Shown here: positions 1 to 9,059 of the stretch, one piece after another
Numbering within the stretch: the first letter of the stretch is position 1
How the letters are laid out: every line of letters begins with the position of its first letter
Source of the DNA: Streptomyces sp. TLI_171
GTDB taxonomy: Bacteria; Actinomycetota; Actinomycetes; Streptomycetales; Streptomycetaceae
Reading direction: 5' to 3'
Length of the DNA stretch: 64,000 nucleotides
NCBI RefSeq assembly: GCF_003610255.1
Contig: NZ_RAPS01000001.1
Span: 6,413,001-6,477,000 of the forward strand
Translations under genes and position numbers: made by a program
The notes under the pieces: model-generated
What the model saw: the letters and a program-made list of their open reading frames with translations, nothing else
Told to the model about the DNA's origin: nothing
The model's database searches: none

Positions 1-63
1 ATCTCCGCCGAGGAGTTCGCCGAGCAGGTCCGGGTCGCCAAGGAGAAGGCCGATCAGTCCTGA
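1..63 (+). CDS. C-terminal end of an unidentified protein (partial)
   Basis: The first 20 codons of the window read through in frame and stop at the TGA ending at base 63. The tail is charged and rich in Glu, Lys and Ala, which suggests a helical C terminus. Codon third positions fit a real gene. The rest of the gene lies outside the window, so no function can be given. Confidence 0.6.
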   Translation: MSAEEFAEQVRVAKEKADQS

Positions 64-108
64 GGGCCGCTGCGTCCCGCGGCAGGGAGCCGAGGGCCCG
101 TCCGGGCC

Positions 109-501
109 TCAGAAGTACGGCCGGTAGCCGTCCTTGAGCTTGTCGAGGTCGCGGCGCTCGCGCTTGGTGGGGCGGCCCGCGCCGCGGTCGCGCTCGGCGA
201 CGGCGGCCGGCCGCTCCTCGCGCGGCGGGGGCGGCGGGCTGTGGTCGACGTAGCAGGTCTCGGCGACGGGCGCGCCGACCCGCTTGGCGATCGGCCGGAC
301 CACCTGGACGATCCGCTCCCGGCCCTCGACCCGCACCCGCACGTCGTCGCCCGGCTTGACGTGGTGCGCGGGCTTGGCGGAGGCCCCGTTCAGCTTGACG
401 TGCCCGGCCCGGCAGGCCGCGCCCGCCGCCGAGCGGGTCTTGATCAGCCGGACCGCCCAGATCCAGCTGTCGATCCGCACGCTCGCCTCGTCCGTACTCA
501 T
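109..501 (-). CDS. S4 domain RNA-binding protein, Hsp15 (HslR) family
   Basis: This is a small S4-domain protein of about 130 residues. The S4 fold fills roughly residues 5-65, with the typical RIDSWIWAVRL start and a GHVKLNG turn. In E. coli the relative Hsp15 binds free 50S subunits that carry stalled nascent chains; that role is inferred here from family. The C-terminal 60 residues are basic and Pro/Arg-rich, as is usual in actinobacterial members. The ATG at 501 is preferred because the S4 fold begins right after it; an in-frame ATG at 534 would add 11 residues. It is divergent from the fadH-like gene. Confidence 0.85.
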   Translation of the reverse strand: MSTDEASVRIDSWIWAVRLIKTRSAAGAACRAGHVKLNGASAKPAHHVKPGDDVRVRVEGRERIVQVVRPIAKRVGAPVAETCYVDHSPPPPPREERPAAVAERDRGAGRPTKRERRDLDKLKDGYRPYF

Positions 502-597
502 GGCACGACTGTAGTCCGCGGCCTGTTTGTGCAACTAGTTGCATCGCTAGATCGATGAGCCCTACCGTTGGGTAACAAATCCCGACCGGAGGCGTCG

Positions 598-2603
598 ATG
601 ACTGCTGCGTACCCCCACCTGCTGGCCCCGCTCGACCTGGGCTTCACCACCCTGCCGAACCGCGTGGTCATGGGGTCCATGCACGTCGGCCTGGAGGAGG
701 CCGAGCACGGCTTCGAACGGATGGCGGCGTTCTACGCGGAGCGCGCCCGCGGCGGCGTCGGCCTGATCGTCACCGGCGGCATCGCCCCCAACGAGGCCGG
801 CCGGCCCTGGTCCGGCGGCGCCAAGCTCACCACCGAGCAGGAGGCCGCCGAGCACCGCGTCATCACCGACGCCGTGCACGCCGAGGGCGGCAAGATCGCG
901 CTGCAGATCCTGCACTTCGGCCGCTACGCCTACCACGAGGACCTGGTCGCCCCGTCCGCGATCCAGGCCCCGATCAGCCCGTTCGTCCCGCACGAGCTGA
1001 CCGAGCAGCAGATCGAGCAGACCGTCGAGGACTTCGCCCGCTGCGCCGAGCTGGCCCGCTCCGCCGGGTACGACGGCGTGGAGATCATGGGCTCCGAGGG
1101 CTACCTGATCAACGAGTTCATCGCCCAGCAGACCAACCACCGCACGGACGGCTGGGGCGGCTCGTACGAGAACCGGATGCGCTTCCCGATCGAGATCGTC
1201 CGCCGGGTCCGGGAGCGGGTCGGCGCCGAGTTCATCGTGGTCTACCGGCTCTCCATGCTCGACCTGGTCCCCGGCGGCTCCACCTTCGAGGAGGTGGTGC
1301 GGCTGGCCAAGGAGATCGAGGCGGCCGGCGCCACCATCATCAACACCGGCATCGGCTGGCACGAGGCCCGGATCCCCACCATCGCCACCTCGGTGCCGCG
1401 CGGCGCCTACGCCTGGGTGACCAAGAAGCTGATGGGGCAGGTGACGATCCCGCTGGTCACCACCAACCGGATCAACACCCCGAGGTGGCCGAGGACCTGC
1501 TCGCCACCGGCCACGCCGACTTGGTCTCGCTGGCCCGCCCGATGCTCGCCGACCCCGCCTTCGTCAACAAGGCCGCCGCTGGGGCTCCCGAGTCCATCAA
1601 CACCTGCATCGGCTGCAACCAGGCCTGCCTGGACCACACCTTCAGCGCGAAGATCACCTCCTGCCTGGTCAACCCGCGCGCCTGCCACGAGACCGAACTG
1701 GTCCTCGCCCCCACCCGGCTGGCCAAGCGCATCGCCGTGGTCGGCGCCGGACCGGCCGGCCTCGCCTTCGCCGTCTCCGCCGCCGAACGCGGCCACCGGG
1801 TCACCCTGTTCGACGCCGCCGCCGAGATCGGCGGCCAGCTCAACGTGGCCCGCAAGGTGCCCGGCAAGCAGGAGTTCGACGAGACCCTGCGCTACTACCG
1901 GCACGCCCTGGAGCGCACCGGCGTCGAGCTGCGCCTCGGCGTGCGCGCCGACGCCGACGCCCTCACCGGCTGGGACGAGGTGGTGCTCGCCACCGGCGTC
2001 ACCCCGCGCGTCCCCGAACTGGACGGCGTCGACCACCCCAGCGTGGTCGGTTACCTCGACGTGCTGCGCGACGGCGCGAAGGTCGGCGACCGGGTCGCGG
2101 TGATCGGCGCGGGCGGCATCGGCTTCGACGTCGCCGAGTTCCTCACCGCCCCCGGTCCCGACGCGCCCGGCTTCCTCGCCCAGTGGGGCGTCGACCCGGA
2201 GCACACCACCCCCGGCGGCCTGGCCGCCCCCGCCCGCCCCGCCGTGCCGCGCAGCGTGTACCTGCTGCAGCGCAAGACCGGCAAGGTCGGCGCCGGCCTC
2301 GGCAAGACCACCGGCTGGATCCACCGCACCGAACTGCGCCACCGCGGCGTGGTGATGGTCCCCGGCGTGGAGTACCGCCGGATCGACGACCAGGGCCTGC
2401 ACCTCACCGTCGGCGGCGAGGAGCAGGTCCTCCCCGTCGACACCGTCGTCCTGTGCACCGGCCAGGAACCCCGCCGCGAACTGGTCGACGCGCTGCGCGA
2501 ACGCGGCGTCGAACCGCACCTGATCGGCGGCGCCGACGTGGCCGCCGAACTCGACGCCAAGCGCGCCATCGACCAGGGCACCCGCCTGGCGGCCGCGCTC
2601 TGA
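598..2603 (+). pseudogene. fadH: 2,4-dienoyl-CoA reductase (FadH-like), interrupted by a single-base frameshift
   Basis: The gene encodes an Old-Yellow-Enzyme TIM barrel followed by a 4Fe-4S cluster motif (CIGCNQAC then a further Cys) and an FAD/NAD(P)-binding module with GAGPAGL and GAGGIG turns. This is the layout of NADPH-dependent 2,4-dienoyl-CoA reductase, which removes double bonds during beta-oxidation of unsaturated fatty acids. The ATG at 598 follows a GGAGG site. The first reading frame runs to about base 1480. The family sequence then continues in another frame, because the C run at 1478-1481 is one base short of what keeps the frame. Both halves are otherwise intact with full-length domains. 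The break is either a real null mutation or a sequencing error. Confidence 0.88.
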
Positions 2604-2610
2604 CGGATGG

Positions 2611-3038
2611 TCAGCAGTGGCCGAGCGGGCAGCCCCGGCGCAGGCAGTGCCGGGCCGCGCGCTGCCCGGCCCGTCCCGGAACCAGGAGGTCAGGTCCAGG
2701 TTGTCGCAGAACTCCGGCAGGTCGGCGGGCAGTTCCAGGGCGGTGGCCGGCCGCTCGGCGAGCGGCAGCACCCGGTGCGCGGAGGCCACCAGGGGGTCGT
2801 CGGTGCAGGCGGACGGGACCGGCAGCAGGATCTCCTCGTCCGGCGGTGCCGGCACCAGCACCGACCGGCCGAGCATCGTCTCCGCCCCGTCCGGCGACAG
2901 CACCTCCCGGCACAGGGCCCCGAAGGACTCCATCGACGGGATCAGCTTCTCCTCGAACGACTGCCCCGACCCGCGGACGAACTCCGCGGGCGGCGGCACC
3001 GACAGGTGCGGCGGCAGGCCGCGCCGGGCCGACTCCAC
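2611..3038 (-). pseudogene. Unidentified Cys-tailed small protein, likely frameshifted
   Basis: From a GTG at 3038 one minus-strand frame has nearly perfect G/C at third positions and an ordinary globular composition (for example SFEEKLIPSMESFGALCREV). Near bases 2664-2672 the coding signature jumps to the next frame, which stops at 2611 with the Cys-rich tail RHCLRRGCPLGHC. One missing G in a G/C run would join the two into about 142 residues. No Shine-Dalgarno site precedes the GTG, which directly follows the terminator of the upstream protease gene, so the 5' end may be truncated. I do not recognise the family. Confidence 0.45.
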
Positions 3039-3041
3039 GCA

Positions 3042-3075
3042 GGAGCCCGCCGGGGCCGCGGCTCCGGCGGGCTCC
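3042..3075 (-). terminator. Rho-independent-like terminator of the serine protease gene
   Basis: A perfect 12-bp inverted repeat (GGAGCCCGCCGG and its complement) with a 10-nt loop lies 11 bases past the protease stop codon. There is no long U tract, as is usual in streptomycetes. Confidence 0.75.
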
Positions 3076-3085
3076 CGCGGGGGGG

Positions 3086-3967
3086 TCAGTAGAGCGAGAC
3101 GCCGTACGCGGCGGCGGCCGCCGTGACGGGCTGGAAGAACGTGGTGCCGCCGCTGGTGCAGTTGCCGCTGCCGCCGGAGGTCAGGCCCAGGGCCTTGCTG
3201 CCGTCGTACAGCGGGCCGCCCGAGTCGCCGCCCTCGGCGCAGACGTTGGTCTGGATCAGGCCGCGTACGGTGCTGCCGTCGGAGTAGCGGACGGTGGCGT
3301 TCAGCGCGGTGACCGTGCCGCTGTGGGTGCCGGTGGTCGAGCCGGTGCGCTTGACGGCCTCGCCGACGAACGCGTTCGCGGCCGTGTAGCCGCCCGGGTG
3401 GCTGAGCGAGGTGTTGGTGTAGCGGACCAGGGCGTAGTCGGTGCCGGGGAAGCTGGAGCTGACGGTGGATCCGGCCACCGTGGTGTGGGCGGAGTTGGTG
3501 TACCAGGTGCTGGCGATGTTGCCGCAGTGGCCCGCGGTCAGGAAGTAGTAGACGCCGCCCTTGACCACGTTGAAGCCCAGCGAGCAGCGGTAGCTGCCGC
3601 CGTAGATCGCCGCGCCCGCCGACAGCAGCGGGGTGAAGGCGCCGGAGGTGCGCTCGATCCGCAGGTGCGCGGCGTCCCCGCCGGCGGCCTTGCCGAGCTT
3701 GGCGAGCGCGGCCGGCGACACGGTGCTGTCGGCCGTCACCACGACCTTGCCGCTGGCCGGGTCGGTGTGCCAGGCGATGCCGCCGACGCCGCTGAACTCG
3801 ACCGAGTCGCTGACCCGGGCCAGCGCTGCGGCGTCCGCGGACGGGGTGACGGCGGCCCCGGCGCTCGGCACCGCGAGCGCGGTGGCGGCGGCCAGGGCGG
3901 CGGCGACGGCGAGCAGCCGGCCGCGGGCGCGGCGGGCGGTGGTGGGGGTGGTGCGCATGGTCCTCAC
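3086..3967 (-). CDS. Secreted chymotrypsin-like serine protease (streptogrisin/S1E type)
   Basis: This 293-residue secreted protease has a basic Arg-rich start, a hydrophobic signal segment (about residues 17-39), a pro-region to about residue 115 and a mature protease domain. The catalytic triad is visible: His147 in TAGHC, Asp177 in GTDYAL and Ser249 in GGDSGGP. The short pro-region and the domain resemble streptogrisin A/B-type proteases, which self-process after export and degrade extracellular protein. The GTG at 3967 is chosen because AGGAGG lies six bases upstream; the ATG at 3958 is too far from it. A strong hairpin follows, so it is probably monocistronic. Confidence 0.93.
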   Translation of the reverse strand: MRTMRTTPTTARRARGRLLAVAAALAAATALAVPSAGAAVTPSADAAALARVSDSVEFSGVGGIAWHTDPASGKVVVTADSTVSPAALAKLGKAAGGDAAHLRIERTSGAFTPLLSAGAAIYGGSYRCSLGFNVVKGGVYYFLTAGHCGNIASTWYTNSAHTTVAGSTVSSSFPGTDYALVRYTNTSLSHPGGYTAANAFVGEAVKRTGSTTGTHSGTVTALNATVRYSDGSTVRGLIQTNVCAEGGDSGGPLYDGSKALGLTSGGSGNCTSGGTTFFQPVTAAAAAYGVSLY

Positions 3968-4202
3968 AGATCTCCTCCTGGGGAGTGGGAGAGGCCCTTG
4001 GGGGTTGACGGGCCGTGAGGCGCGGGCAGCAGCGATCGACGCCGGCCGGTGGGCCGCCGCCTTGATCTGCTCCTGACAGGCGCGCTACCCGGAAGTATGA
4101 GAACACCTGACGGACCGACACAAGACCCGGACCGGACATTCCCACCCTTGCGTTCCGGGGCCGGGGCCGGGGTCCCGGCGGCGGGGACCGTACGATCGCC
4201 GC

Positions 4203-4751
4203 ATGTCACTGCCGCACGCGATCCTCACGGCCCTGCTGGAGAAGCCGTCCTCGGGGCTGGAGTTGACCCGGCGGTTCGACCGGTCGATCGGGTTCTTCTG
4301 GTCGGCCACCCACCAGCAGATCTACCGGGAGCTGGGGCGACTGGAGCGCGAGGGGCTGGTGCGGGCGTCCGGCCCGGCGGCCGGGCGCGGGCAGCGCAAG
4401 GAGTACGAGGTGCTGCCGGACGGGCGGGCGGCGCTGCGCGAGTGGGTCGCGCTGGTGCAGGACCCGAAGCCGATCCGGGACCCGCTGCTGCTGCGGCTGC
4501 GGGCCGCCGCCGTGCTGGGCGTGGACGGCCTGGGGGAGGAGCTGGCCCGGCACCGGGAGCTGCACCGCGAGCAGCTGGCGGAGTACCTGGAGATCGAGCG
4601 GCGGGACTTCCCCGCCGAGCGGGCCGGGGAGGAGAGCCGCCTCCAGCACCTGGTGCTGCGGGCCGGGATCCAGCTGGAGTCGTTCTGGCTGGCCTGGCTG
4701 GACGAGGCGCTCGCCGGACCGCCGGCCGAGCGGGCGGAAGGTCGGGAATAG
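4203..4751 (+). CDS. PadR family transcriptional regulator
   Basis: The N-terminal 90 residues form a PadR winged helix (ILTALLEKPSSGLELTRRF, then the wing KEYEVLPDG). The C-terminal half is helical and matches the usual PadR dimerisation domain. A TACGAT box lies six bases before the ATG and no ribosome site is seen, so the mRNA may be leaderless. It stands 66 bp upstream of a flavin monooxygenase gene whose leader contains a dyad, so it probably represses that operon and possibly itself. PadR proteins usually lose DNA binding when they meet aromatic ligands; the ligand here is unknown. Confidence 0.9.
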   Translation: MSLPHAILTALLEKPSSGLELTRRFDRSIGFFWSATHQQIYRELGRLEREGLVRASGPAAGRGQRKEYEVLPDGRAALREWVALVQDPKPIRDPLLLRLRAAAVLGVDGLGEELARHRELHREQLAEYLEIERRDFPAERAGEESRLQHLVLRAGIQLESFWLAWLDEALAGPPAERAEGRE

Positions 4752-4779
4752 GGCCGGGTGGCGCGCCGTTCCACCGAGT

Positions 4780-4799
4780 GGTTGAATGTTGAATCAACC
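4780..4799. promoter_or_regulatory. Candidate PadR operator (inverted repeat)
   Basis: GGTTGA and TCAACC arms are separated by 8 bases in an AT-richer patch between the PadR gene and the monooxygenase gene. It also holds the direct repeat TTGAAT. Position and symmetry suggest an operator for the adjacent regulator; binding is inferred. Confidence 0.5.
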
Positions 4800-4817
4800 T
4801 CGAAGGAGTTGAGAGCG

Positions 4818-5909
4818 GTGCAGTTCGGCATCTTCAGCGTCGGCGACGTGACCACCGACCCCACCACCGGTCGGACCCCGACCGAACACGAGCGGATCAA
4901 GGCCATGGTGGCCATCGCGCTCAAGGCGGAGGAGGTCGGCCTGGACGTCTTCGCCACCGGCGAGCACCACAACCCGCCGTTCGTGCCCTCCTCGCCGACC
5001 ACCATGCTCGGCTACATCGCGGCCCGCACCGAGAGGCTGATCCTCTCCACCTCGACCACGCTGATCACCACCAACGACCCGGTGAAGATCGCCGAGGACT
5101 TCGCGATGCTCCAGCACCTCGCCGAAGGCCGGGTCGACGTGATGATGGGCCGCGGCAACACCGGCCCCGTCTACCCGTGGTTCGGCAAGGACATCCGCCA
5201 GGGCATCCCGCTGGCCGTCGAGAACTACGCGCTGCTGCACCAGCTGTGGCGCGAGGAGAACGTCGACTGGCAGGGCCGCTTCCGCACCCCGCTGCAGTCC
5301 TTCACCTCCACCCCGCGCCCGCTCGACGACACCCCGCCGTTCGTCTGGCACGGCTCCATCCGCAGCCCCGAGATCGCCGAACAGGCCGCCTACTACGGCG
5401 ACGGCTTCTTCGCCAACAACATCTTCTGGCCCAAGGAGCACTTCCAGAAGCTGATCGACCTCTACCGGGAGCGCTACGCCCACTACGGCCACGGCACCCC
5501 CGAACAGGCGATCGTCGGCCTCGGCGGCCAGGTGTTCATGCGCAAGAACTCCCAGGACGCGGTGCGCGAGTTCCGCCCCTACTTCGACAACGCCCCGGTC
5601 TACGGCCACGGCCCGTCGCTGGAGGAGTTCACCGAGCAGACCCCGCTCACCGTCGGCAGCCCGCAGGAGGTCATCGAGAAGACCCTCGCCTTCCGCGACA
5701 CCTTCGGCGACTACCAGCGCCAGCTGTTCCTGATGGACCACGCCGGACTCCCGCTCAAGACCGTCCTCGAACAGCTCGACCTGCTCGGCGAGGAGGTCGT
5801 CCCGGTCCTGCGCGCCGAGTTCGCCAAGAACCGCCCCGCCGGGGTTACCGACGGGCCCACCCACGCCGCGCTGGTGACGGCGCGCCAGGAGGAGGTGACC
5901 GCCAAGTGA
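4818..5909 (+). CDS. LLM class flavin-dependent monooxygenase (CE1758 type)
   Basis: This 363-residue luciferase-like TIM-barrel enzyme has the family features FGIFSVGDVT, ATGEHH, STTLITTNDPVKIAEDFAMLQ and GRVDVMMGRGNT. It would use reduced FMN and O2 to oxidise an unknown substrate. The GTG at 4818 is chosen from the AAGGAG site 9 bases upstream and from alignment to the usual start of the family. Its stop overlaps the start of an FMN reductase gene by four bases (GTGA). The pair corresponds to the known CE1758/CE1759 duo, in which the partner supplies reduced FMN. PadR control is likely. Confidence 0.92.
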   Translation: MQFGIFSVGDVTTDPTTGRTPTEHERIKAMVAIALKAEEVGLDVFATGEHHNPPFVPSSPTTMLGYIAARTERLILSTSTTLITTNDPVKIAEDFAMLQHLAEGRVDVMMGRGNTGPVYPWFGKDIRQGIPLAVENYALLHQLWREENVDWQGRFRTPLQSFTSTPRPLDDTPPFVWHGSIRSPEIAEQAAYYGDGFFANNIFWPKEHFQKLIDLYRERYAHYGHGTPEQAIVGLGGQVFMRKNSQDAVREFRPYFDNAPVYGHGPSLEEFTEQTPLTVGSPQEVIEKTLAFRDTFGDYQRQLFLMDHAGLPLKTVLEQLDLLGEEVVPVLRAEFAKNRPAGVTDGPTHAALVTARQEEVTAK

Positions 5910-6523
5910 GTGCGCTGAAACTGGTCGTGGTGACCGCCGGGCTGAGCGTCCCGTCCTCGACCCGGCTGCTCGCCGACCGGCTCGCCGAGGCCACCGCCCG
6001 CGAACTGCGCGACACCGGACGGGACGTGGACGTCCGGGTGGTCGAACTCCGCGAGCTGGCGCGGGACATCGCCGACAACCTGGTCACCGGCTTCCCGCCG
6101 CCCGCGCTGCGCGACGCCCTCCGGGCGGTCGAGGAGGCGGACGGGCTGATCGCCGTCACCCCGATCTTCTCCGCCTCCTACAGCGGCCTGTTCAAGTCCT
6201 TCGTCGACGTCCTCGACCGGGACGCGCTCACCGGGACGCCCGTGCTGATCGCCGCCACCGGCGGCACCGCCCGGCACTCCCTCGCCCTGGAACACGCGAT
6301 GCGCCCGCTGTTCGCGTACCTGCGCACCGCCGTCGTCCCCACCGCGGTGTTCGCCGCGTCCGAGGACTGGGGCGCCACCGGCGCCGACGGCTCGCTCGCC
6401 GGGCGGATCGCCCGCGCGGCCGGCGAACTCGCCGAGCAGCTCTCCGGCCGGCCCGCGGCCGCCCCGCCGACCGGACAGGTCGTCCCGTTCGCCCAGCAAC
6501 TCGCGGCCCTCCGCACCCCCTGA
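5906..6523 (+). CDS. NAD(P)H-dependent FMN reductase (CE1759 type)
   Basis: This flavodoxin-like reductase of 205 residues has the FMN-phosphate loop near the start (SVPSSTRLLADRL), a TPIFSASYSGLFKSFVD stretch and ATGGTARHS, all typical of LLM-partnered FMN reductases. The GTG start overlaps the monooxygenase stop, and an AGGAGGAGG stretch in the end of the upstream gene serves as ribosome site, so the two are translationally coupled. It most likely supplies reduced FMN to the neighbouring monooxygenase. Confidence 0.92.
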   Translation: MSALKLVVVTAGLSVPSSTRLLADRLAEATARELRDTGRDVDVRVVELRELARDIADNLVTGFPPPALRDALRAVEEADGLIAVTPIFSASYSGLFKSFVDVLDRDALTGTPVLIAATGGTARHSLALEHAMRPLFAYLRTAVVPTAVFAASEDWGATGADGSLAGRIARAAGELAEQLSGRPAAAPPTGQVVPFAQQLAALRTP

Positions 6524-6549
6524 CCCGCCGCCCCGAAGGAGCACCCCCG

Positions 6550-6858
6550 ATGGAACCCCAGGTCGTCGACAACGCCGAAGCCTCCCGCTTCGAGATCAGC
6601 ACCGACGCGGGCCTCGCCGGCTTCGCCGAGTACCAGCTCCGCGACGGCGGCACGGTCGCCTTCGTGCACACCGTCATCGACCCCGCCTTCGAGGGCCAGG
6701 GCCTCGGCGGCAAGCTGGCCCGCGCCGCCCTCGACACCGTCCGCGCACGCGGCGGCAGCGTCCTCCCGTACTGCCCCTTCATCCGCGGCTGGATCGCCAA
6801 GCACCCGGACTACCTCGACCTCGTCCCGACCGACAAGCGCGCCAAGTTCGACCTCTGA
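6550..6858 (+). CDS. Small GNAT acetyltransferase (YjdJ type)
   Basis: This 102-residue protein fits the minimal GNAT fold of the YjdJ family: HTVIDPAFEGQGLGGKLA carries the acetyl-CoA pyrophosphate loop and YCPFIRGWIAKHPDY is the family signature near the C terminus. Its substrate is not known. It follows the FMN reductase by 26 bp behind an AAGGAG site, so it may be the third gene of the monooxygenase operon. Confidence 0.88.
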   Translation: MEPQVVDNAEASRFEISTDAGLAGFAEYQLRDGGTVAFVHTVIDPAFEGQGLGGKLARAALDTVRARGGSVLPYCPFIRGWIAKHPDYLDLVPTDKRAKFDL

Positions 6859-6934
6859 CGGAACCACGCCGCCGCGGTCCCGCGGGTCCCCCGCCCACCG
6901 GCCTTGCCGGAATGTGCGGGGGTTCGGGGGGCGT

Positions 6935-6962
6935 GGACGGATGTTCGGGTCGGGGCTAGGGT
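6935..6962 (+). promoter_or_regulatory. Candidate promoter giving a leaderless DUF1028 mRNA
   Basis: TGGACG at 6935-6940 and TAGGGT at 6957-6962 are spaced by 16 bases and resemble the main sigma-factor consensus. The GTG start at 6971 lies 8 bases past the -10 box, which is where transcription would begin, so the mRNA would be leaderless. Confidence 0.45.
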
Positions 6963-6970
6963 CGGCCGGT

Positions 6971-7780
6971 GTGACCTTCTCGATCGTGGCTCGTGACGGC
7001 AGTGCGTTCGGTGTGGCGGTGGCCAGCAAGTTCCTTGCCGTGGGGGCGCTGGTGCCCGCGGCGGAGGCGCGGGTAGGGGCGTTGGCCAGCCAGGCGTGGG
7101 CCAATGTGGCCTACCGGCCGCAGGGGCTGGCGATGCTGGGCAGCGGGGTGGCGCCGGACGGGGTGGTGGCCGCGTTGCTGGCGGCGGACGACGGCCGCCC
7201 GAACCGGCAGCTCGGGGTGGTCGGTCCGGAGGGTCCCGGCGCGACGTTCACGGGGCAGGACTGCCTGCCGTGGGCGGGCGGGGTCGCGGGGGAGGGGTAC
7301 GCGATCCAGGGGAACATCCTGGCGGGGCCCGAGGTGGTCCGTGACATGGAGGCGGTCTGGCTGGCCTCCGCCGAACTGCCCTTCGCCGACCGGCTGGTGG
7401 CCGCACTCGCGGCGGGCGACGCGGCCGGCGGCGACTCGCGCGGCCGGCAGAGCGCGGCCCTGTACCTGGTCGACCCGGGCCGGGGCGTCGGCGGATGGGG
7501 CGACACCGCGTACGACCTGCGGGTGGACGACCACCCGGACCCGGTCGCGGAGTTGCGCCGGCTGCTGGCCGTGCACGAGGTGCTGCACGGGACCCCGGAC
7601 CCGGCCGAGCTGCTCCGGCTGGACGGCGAACTCGCGGTCGAGGTACGGGAGTTGCTGTCGGCGGTGGGTTATGACTCGCTGGACCGCTGGGCCGGCGTGG
7701 AGAACCTGGAGGGCCGGCTGGTGCCGGGCTGGATCGACCCGCTGGTGCTGAACCACCTGCGGGAGGCCGTCGGCGCGTGA
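6971..7780 (+). CDS. DUF1028 family protein
   Basis: The protein has 269 residues. Its N-terminal 190 residues match DUF1028, an Ntn-hydrolase-like family, with FSIVARD, GVAVASKFLAVG, ASQAWAN and a GYAIQGNIL block. The C-terminal 70 residues are helical and act-rich in Leu and Glu, an extension common in actinobacteria. The family function is not established; some members sit beside amidase or peptidase genes, but nothing here adds to that. The GTG at 6971 is preferred over upstream in-frame starts because a promoter-like pair lies just before it and the family sequence begins there. Confidence 0.85.
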   Translation: MTFSIVARDGSAFGVAVASKFLAVGALVPAAEARVGALASQAWANVAYRPQGLAMLGSGVAPDGVVAALLAADDGRPNRQLGVVGPEGPGATFTGQDCLPWAGGVAGEGYAIQGNILAGPEVVRDMEAVWLASAELPFADRLVAALAAGDAAGGDSRGRQSAALYLVDPGRGVGGWGDTAYDLRVDDHPDPVAELRRLLAVHEVLHGTPDPAELLRLDGELAVEVRELLSAVGYDSLDRWAGVENLEGRLVPGWIDPLVLNHLREAVGA

Positions 7781-7820
7781 CGGCCCGGCGGCGCGCTCCC
7801 GGCACCCCGTCGGGCCGTCA
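7778..7820. terminator. Bidirectional terminator-like hairpin between convergent genes
   Basis: A perfect 10-bp repeat (TGACGGCCCG and its complement) with a 23-nt loop begins at the DUF1028 stop codon and ends 6 bases before the stop codon of the convergent trans-sulfuration gene. It probably ends transcription from both sides. Confidence 0.6.
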
Positions 7821-7826
7821 ACGTCC

Positions 7827-8978
7827 TCAGCGGGGAAGCGCCTTGGCGAGGTCGGCGATCAGGTCGACCGGGTCCTCCAGGCCGACGGAGAGCCGGAGCA
7901 CGCCGGGGGCGGGCTTGTGGGCGGCGGCCACCGGCCGGTGGGTGAGCGAGGCGGGGTGCTGGATCAGGGTGTCGACGCCGCCGAGCGAGACGGCGTGGGT
8001 GATCAGCTCGCAGCGTTCGGCGATCGCCGCGGCGTGCTCGAAGCCGCCGGCCGCTTCGAAGGCCAGGGTGCTGCCGCCGCCGCGCAGTTGGCTTCCCAGC
8101 AGCGGGGAGCCGGAGCGGCCGGGGTAGTGTACGGCGGCGACCTCGGGCTGCTCGGCGAGCCAGTCGGCGAGCTGCGCGGCACTGGCGGAAGCGGCGCGGA
8201 CCCGCAGCGGAAGGGTCTGCAGGCCGCGGTGCAGCAGGTAGCCGGCCAGCGGGTGCAGGATCGCTCCGGTGACGGCCCGGACCCGGCGCAGCCGCTCCGC
8301 CCAGGCGCGGGTGCAGGCGACGGCGCCGGCGAGCACGTCGCCGTGGCCGCCGATCGACTTGGTGGCGGAGTGCAGGACCAGGGTGGCGCCGAATGCGGCG
8401 GGGTTCTGCAGCACCGGGGTGGCGAAGGTGTTGTCGACCAGCAGCGGGACGCCGGCGCAGCGTTCGGCGATCGCGGCGAGGTCGAGCAGGTCCAGGGTGG
8501 GGTTGCCGGGGGTCTCCACCAGGACCAGGCCGGTGTCGGGCCGGAGCGCGGCGGCGAGGGTGTCGGGGGTGGCCCAGCCGACCTCGGTGCCGAGCAGGCC
8601 GGAGTCGAGCAGGTGGTCGGAGCCGCCGTACAGCGGGCGCAGGGCGACCACGTGCCGGCGGCCCTCCGCGGCGGCGGCCAGCAGGCAGGCGGAGAGTGCG
8701 GCCATGCCGGAGGAGAAGGCCACCGCCTCGGCGCAGCCCTCGAGTTCGGCGAGGGCCTGCTCGAAGCGGGCGACGGTGGGGTTCCACAGCCGCTGGTAGA
8801 CCAGGCCGCCGTCGGCGGGCGGTCGGCCGCCGGTCGCCAGGGCCTGGTAGGCGTCGCCGCCGGCGGCGAGGTCCGGTACCGGGTAGGTGGTGGACAGGTC
8901 GAGCGGGGGGACGTGCGTGCCGAGTCCGGCGAGGTCGTCGCGGCCGGCGTGCACGGCTCGGGTGTCGAGTCGGCTCAT
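7827..8978 (-). CDS. PLP-dependent trans-sulfuration enzyme (cystathionine gamma-synthase/lyase family)
   Basis: This 383-residue enzyme of the Cys/Met metabolism PLP family has TRAVHAG at the start, the PLP-phosphate region SSGMAA, the aspartate of LLVDNTFATPVLQNP and the Schiff-base lysine in HSATKSIGGHGD. It makes or cleaves cystathionine or methionine-type thioethers; the exact reaction cannot be read from the sequence. The ATG at 8978 begins the family match, though no clear ribosome site is seen. It is divergent from a Lrp/AsnC gene, a common pairing in which the regulator controls the enzyme. Confidence 0.9.
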   Translation of the reverse strand: MSRLDTRAVHAGRDDLAGLGTHVPPLDLSTTYPVPDLAAGGDAYQALATGGRPPADGGLVYQRLWNPTVARFEQALAELEGCAEAVAFSSGMAALSACLLAAAAEGRRHVVALRPLYGGSDHLLDSGLLGTEVGWATPDTLAAALRPDTGLVLVETPGNPTLDLLDLAAIAERCAGVPLLVDNTFATPVLQNPAAFGATLVLHSATKSIGGHGDVLAGAVACTRAWAERLRRVRAVTGAILHPLAGYLLHRGLQTLPLRVRAASASAAQLADWLAEQPEVAAVHYPGRSGSPLLGSQLRGGGSTLAFEAAGGFEHAAAIAERCELITHAVSLGGVDTLIQHPASLTHRPVAAAHKPAPGVLRLSVGLEDPVDLIADLAKALPR

Positions 8979-9059
8979 GGCCGTTGATGGTGAACTCGAA
9001 TCGGCAGGATGGCCAGGGCGTCGGCGGAAGATTCGGTCGGTGCGGGGGCGGTCTTGCGG

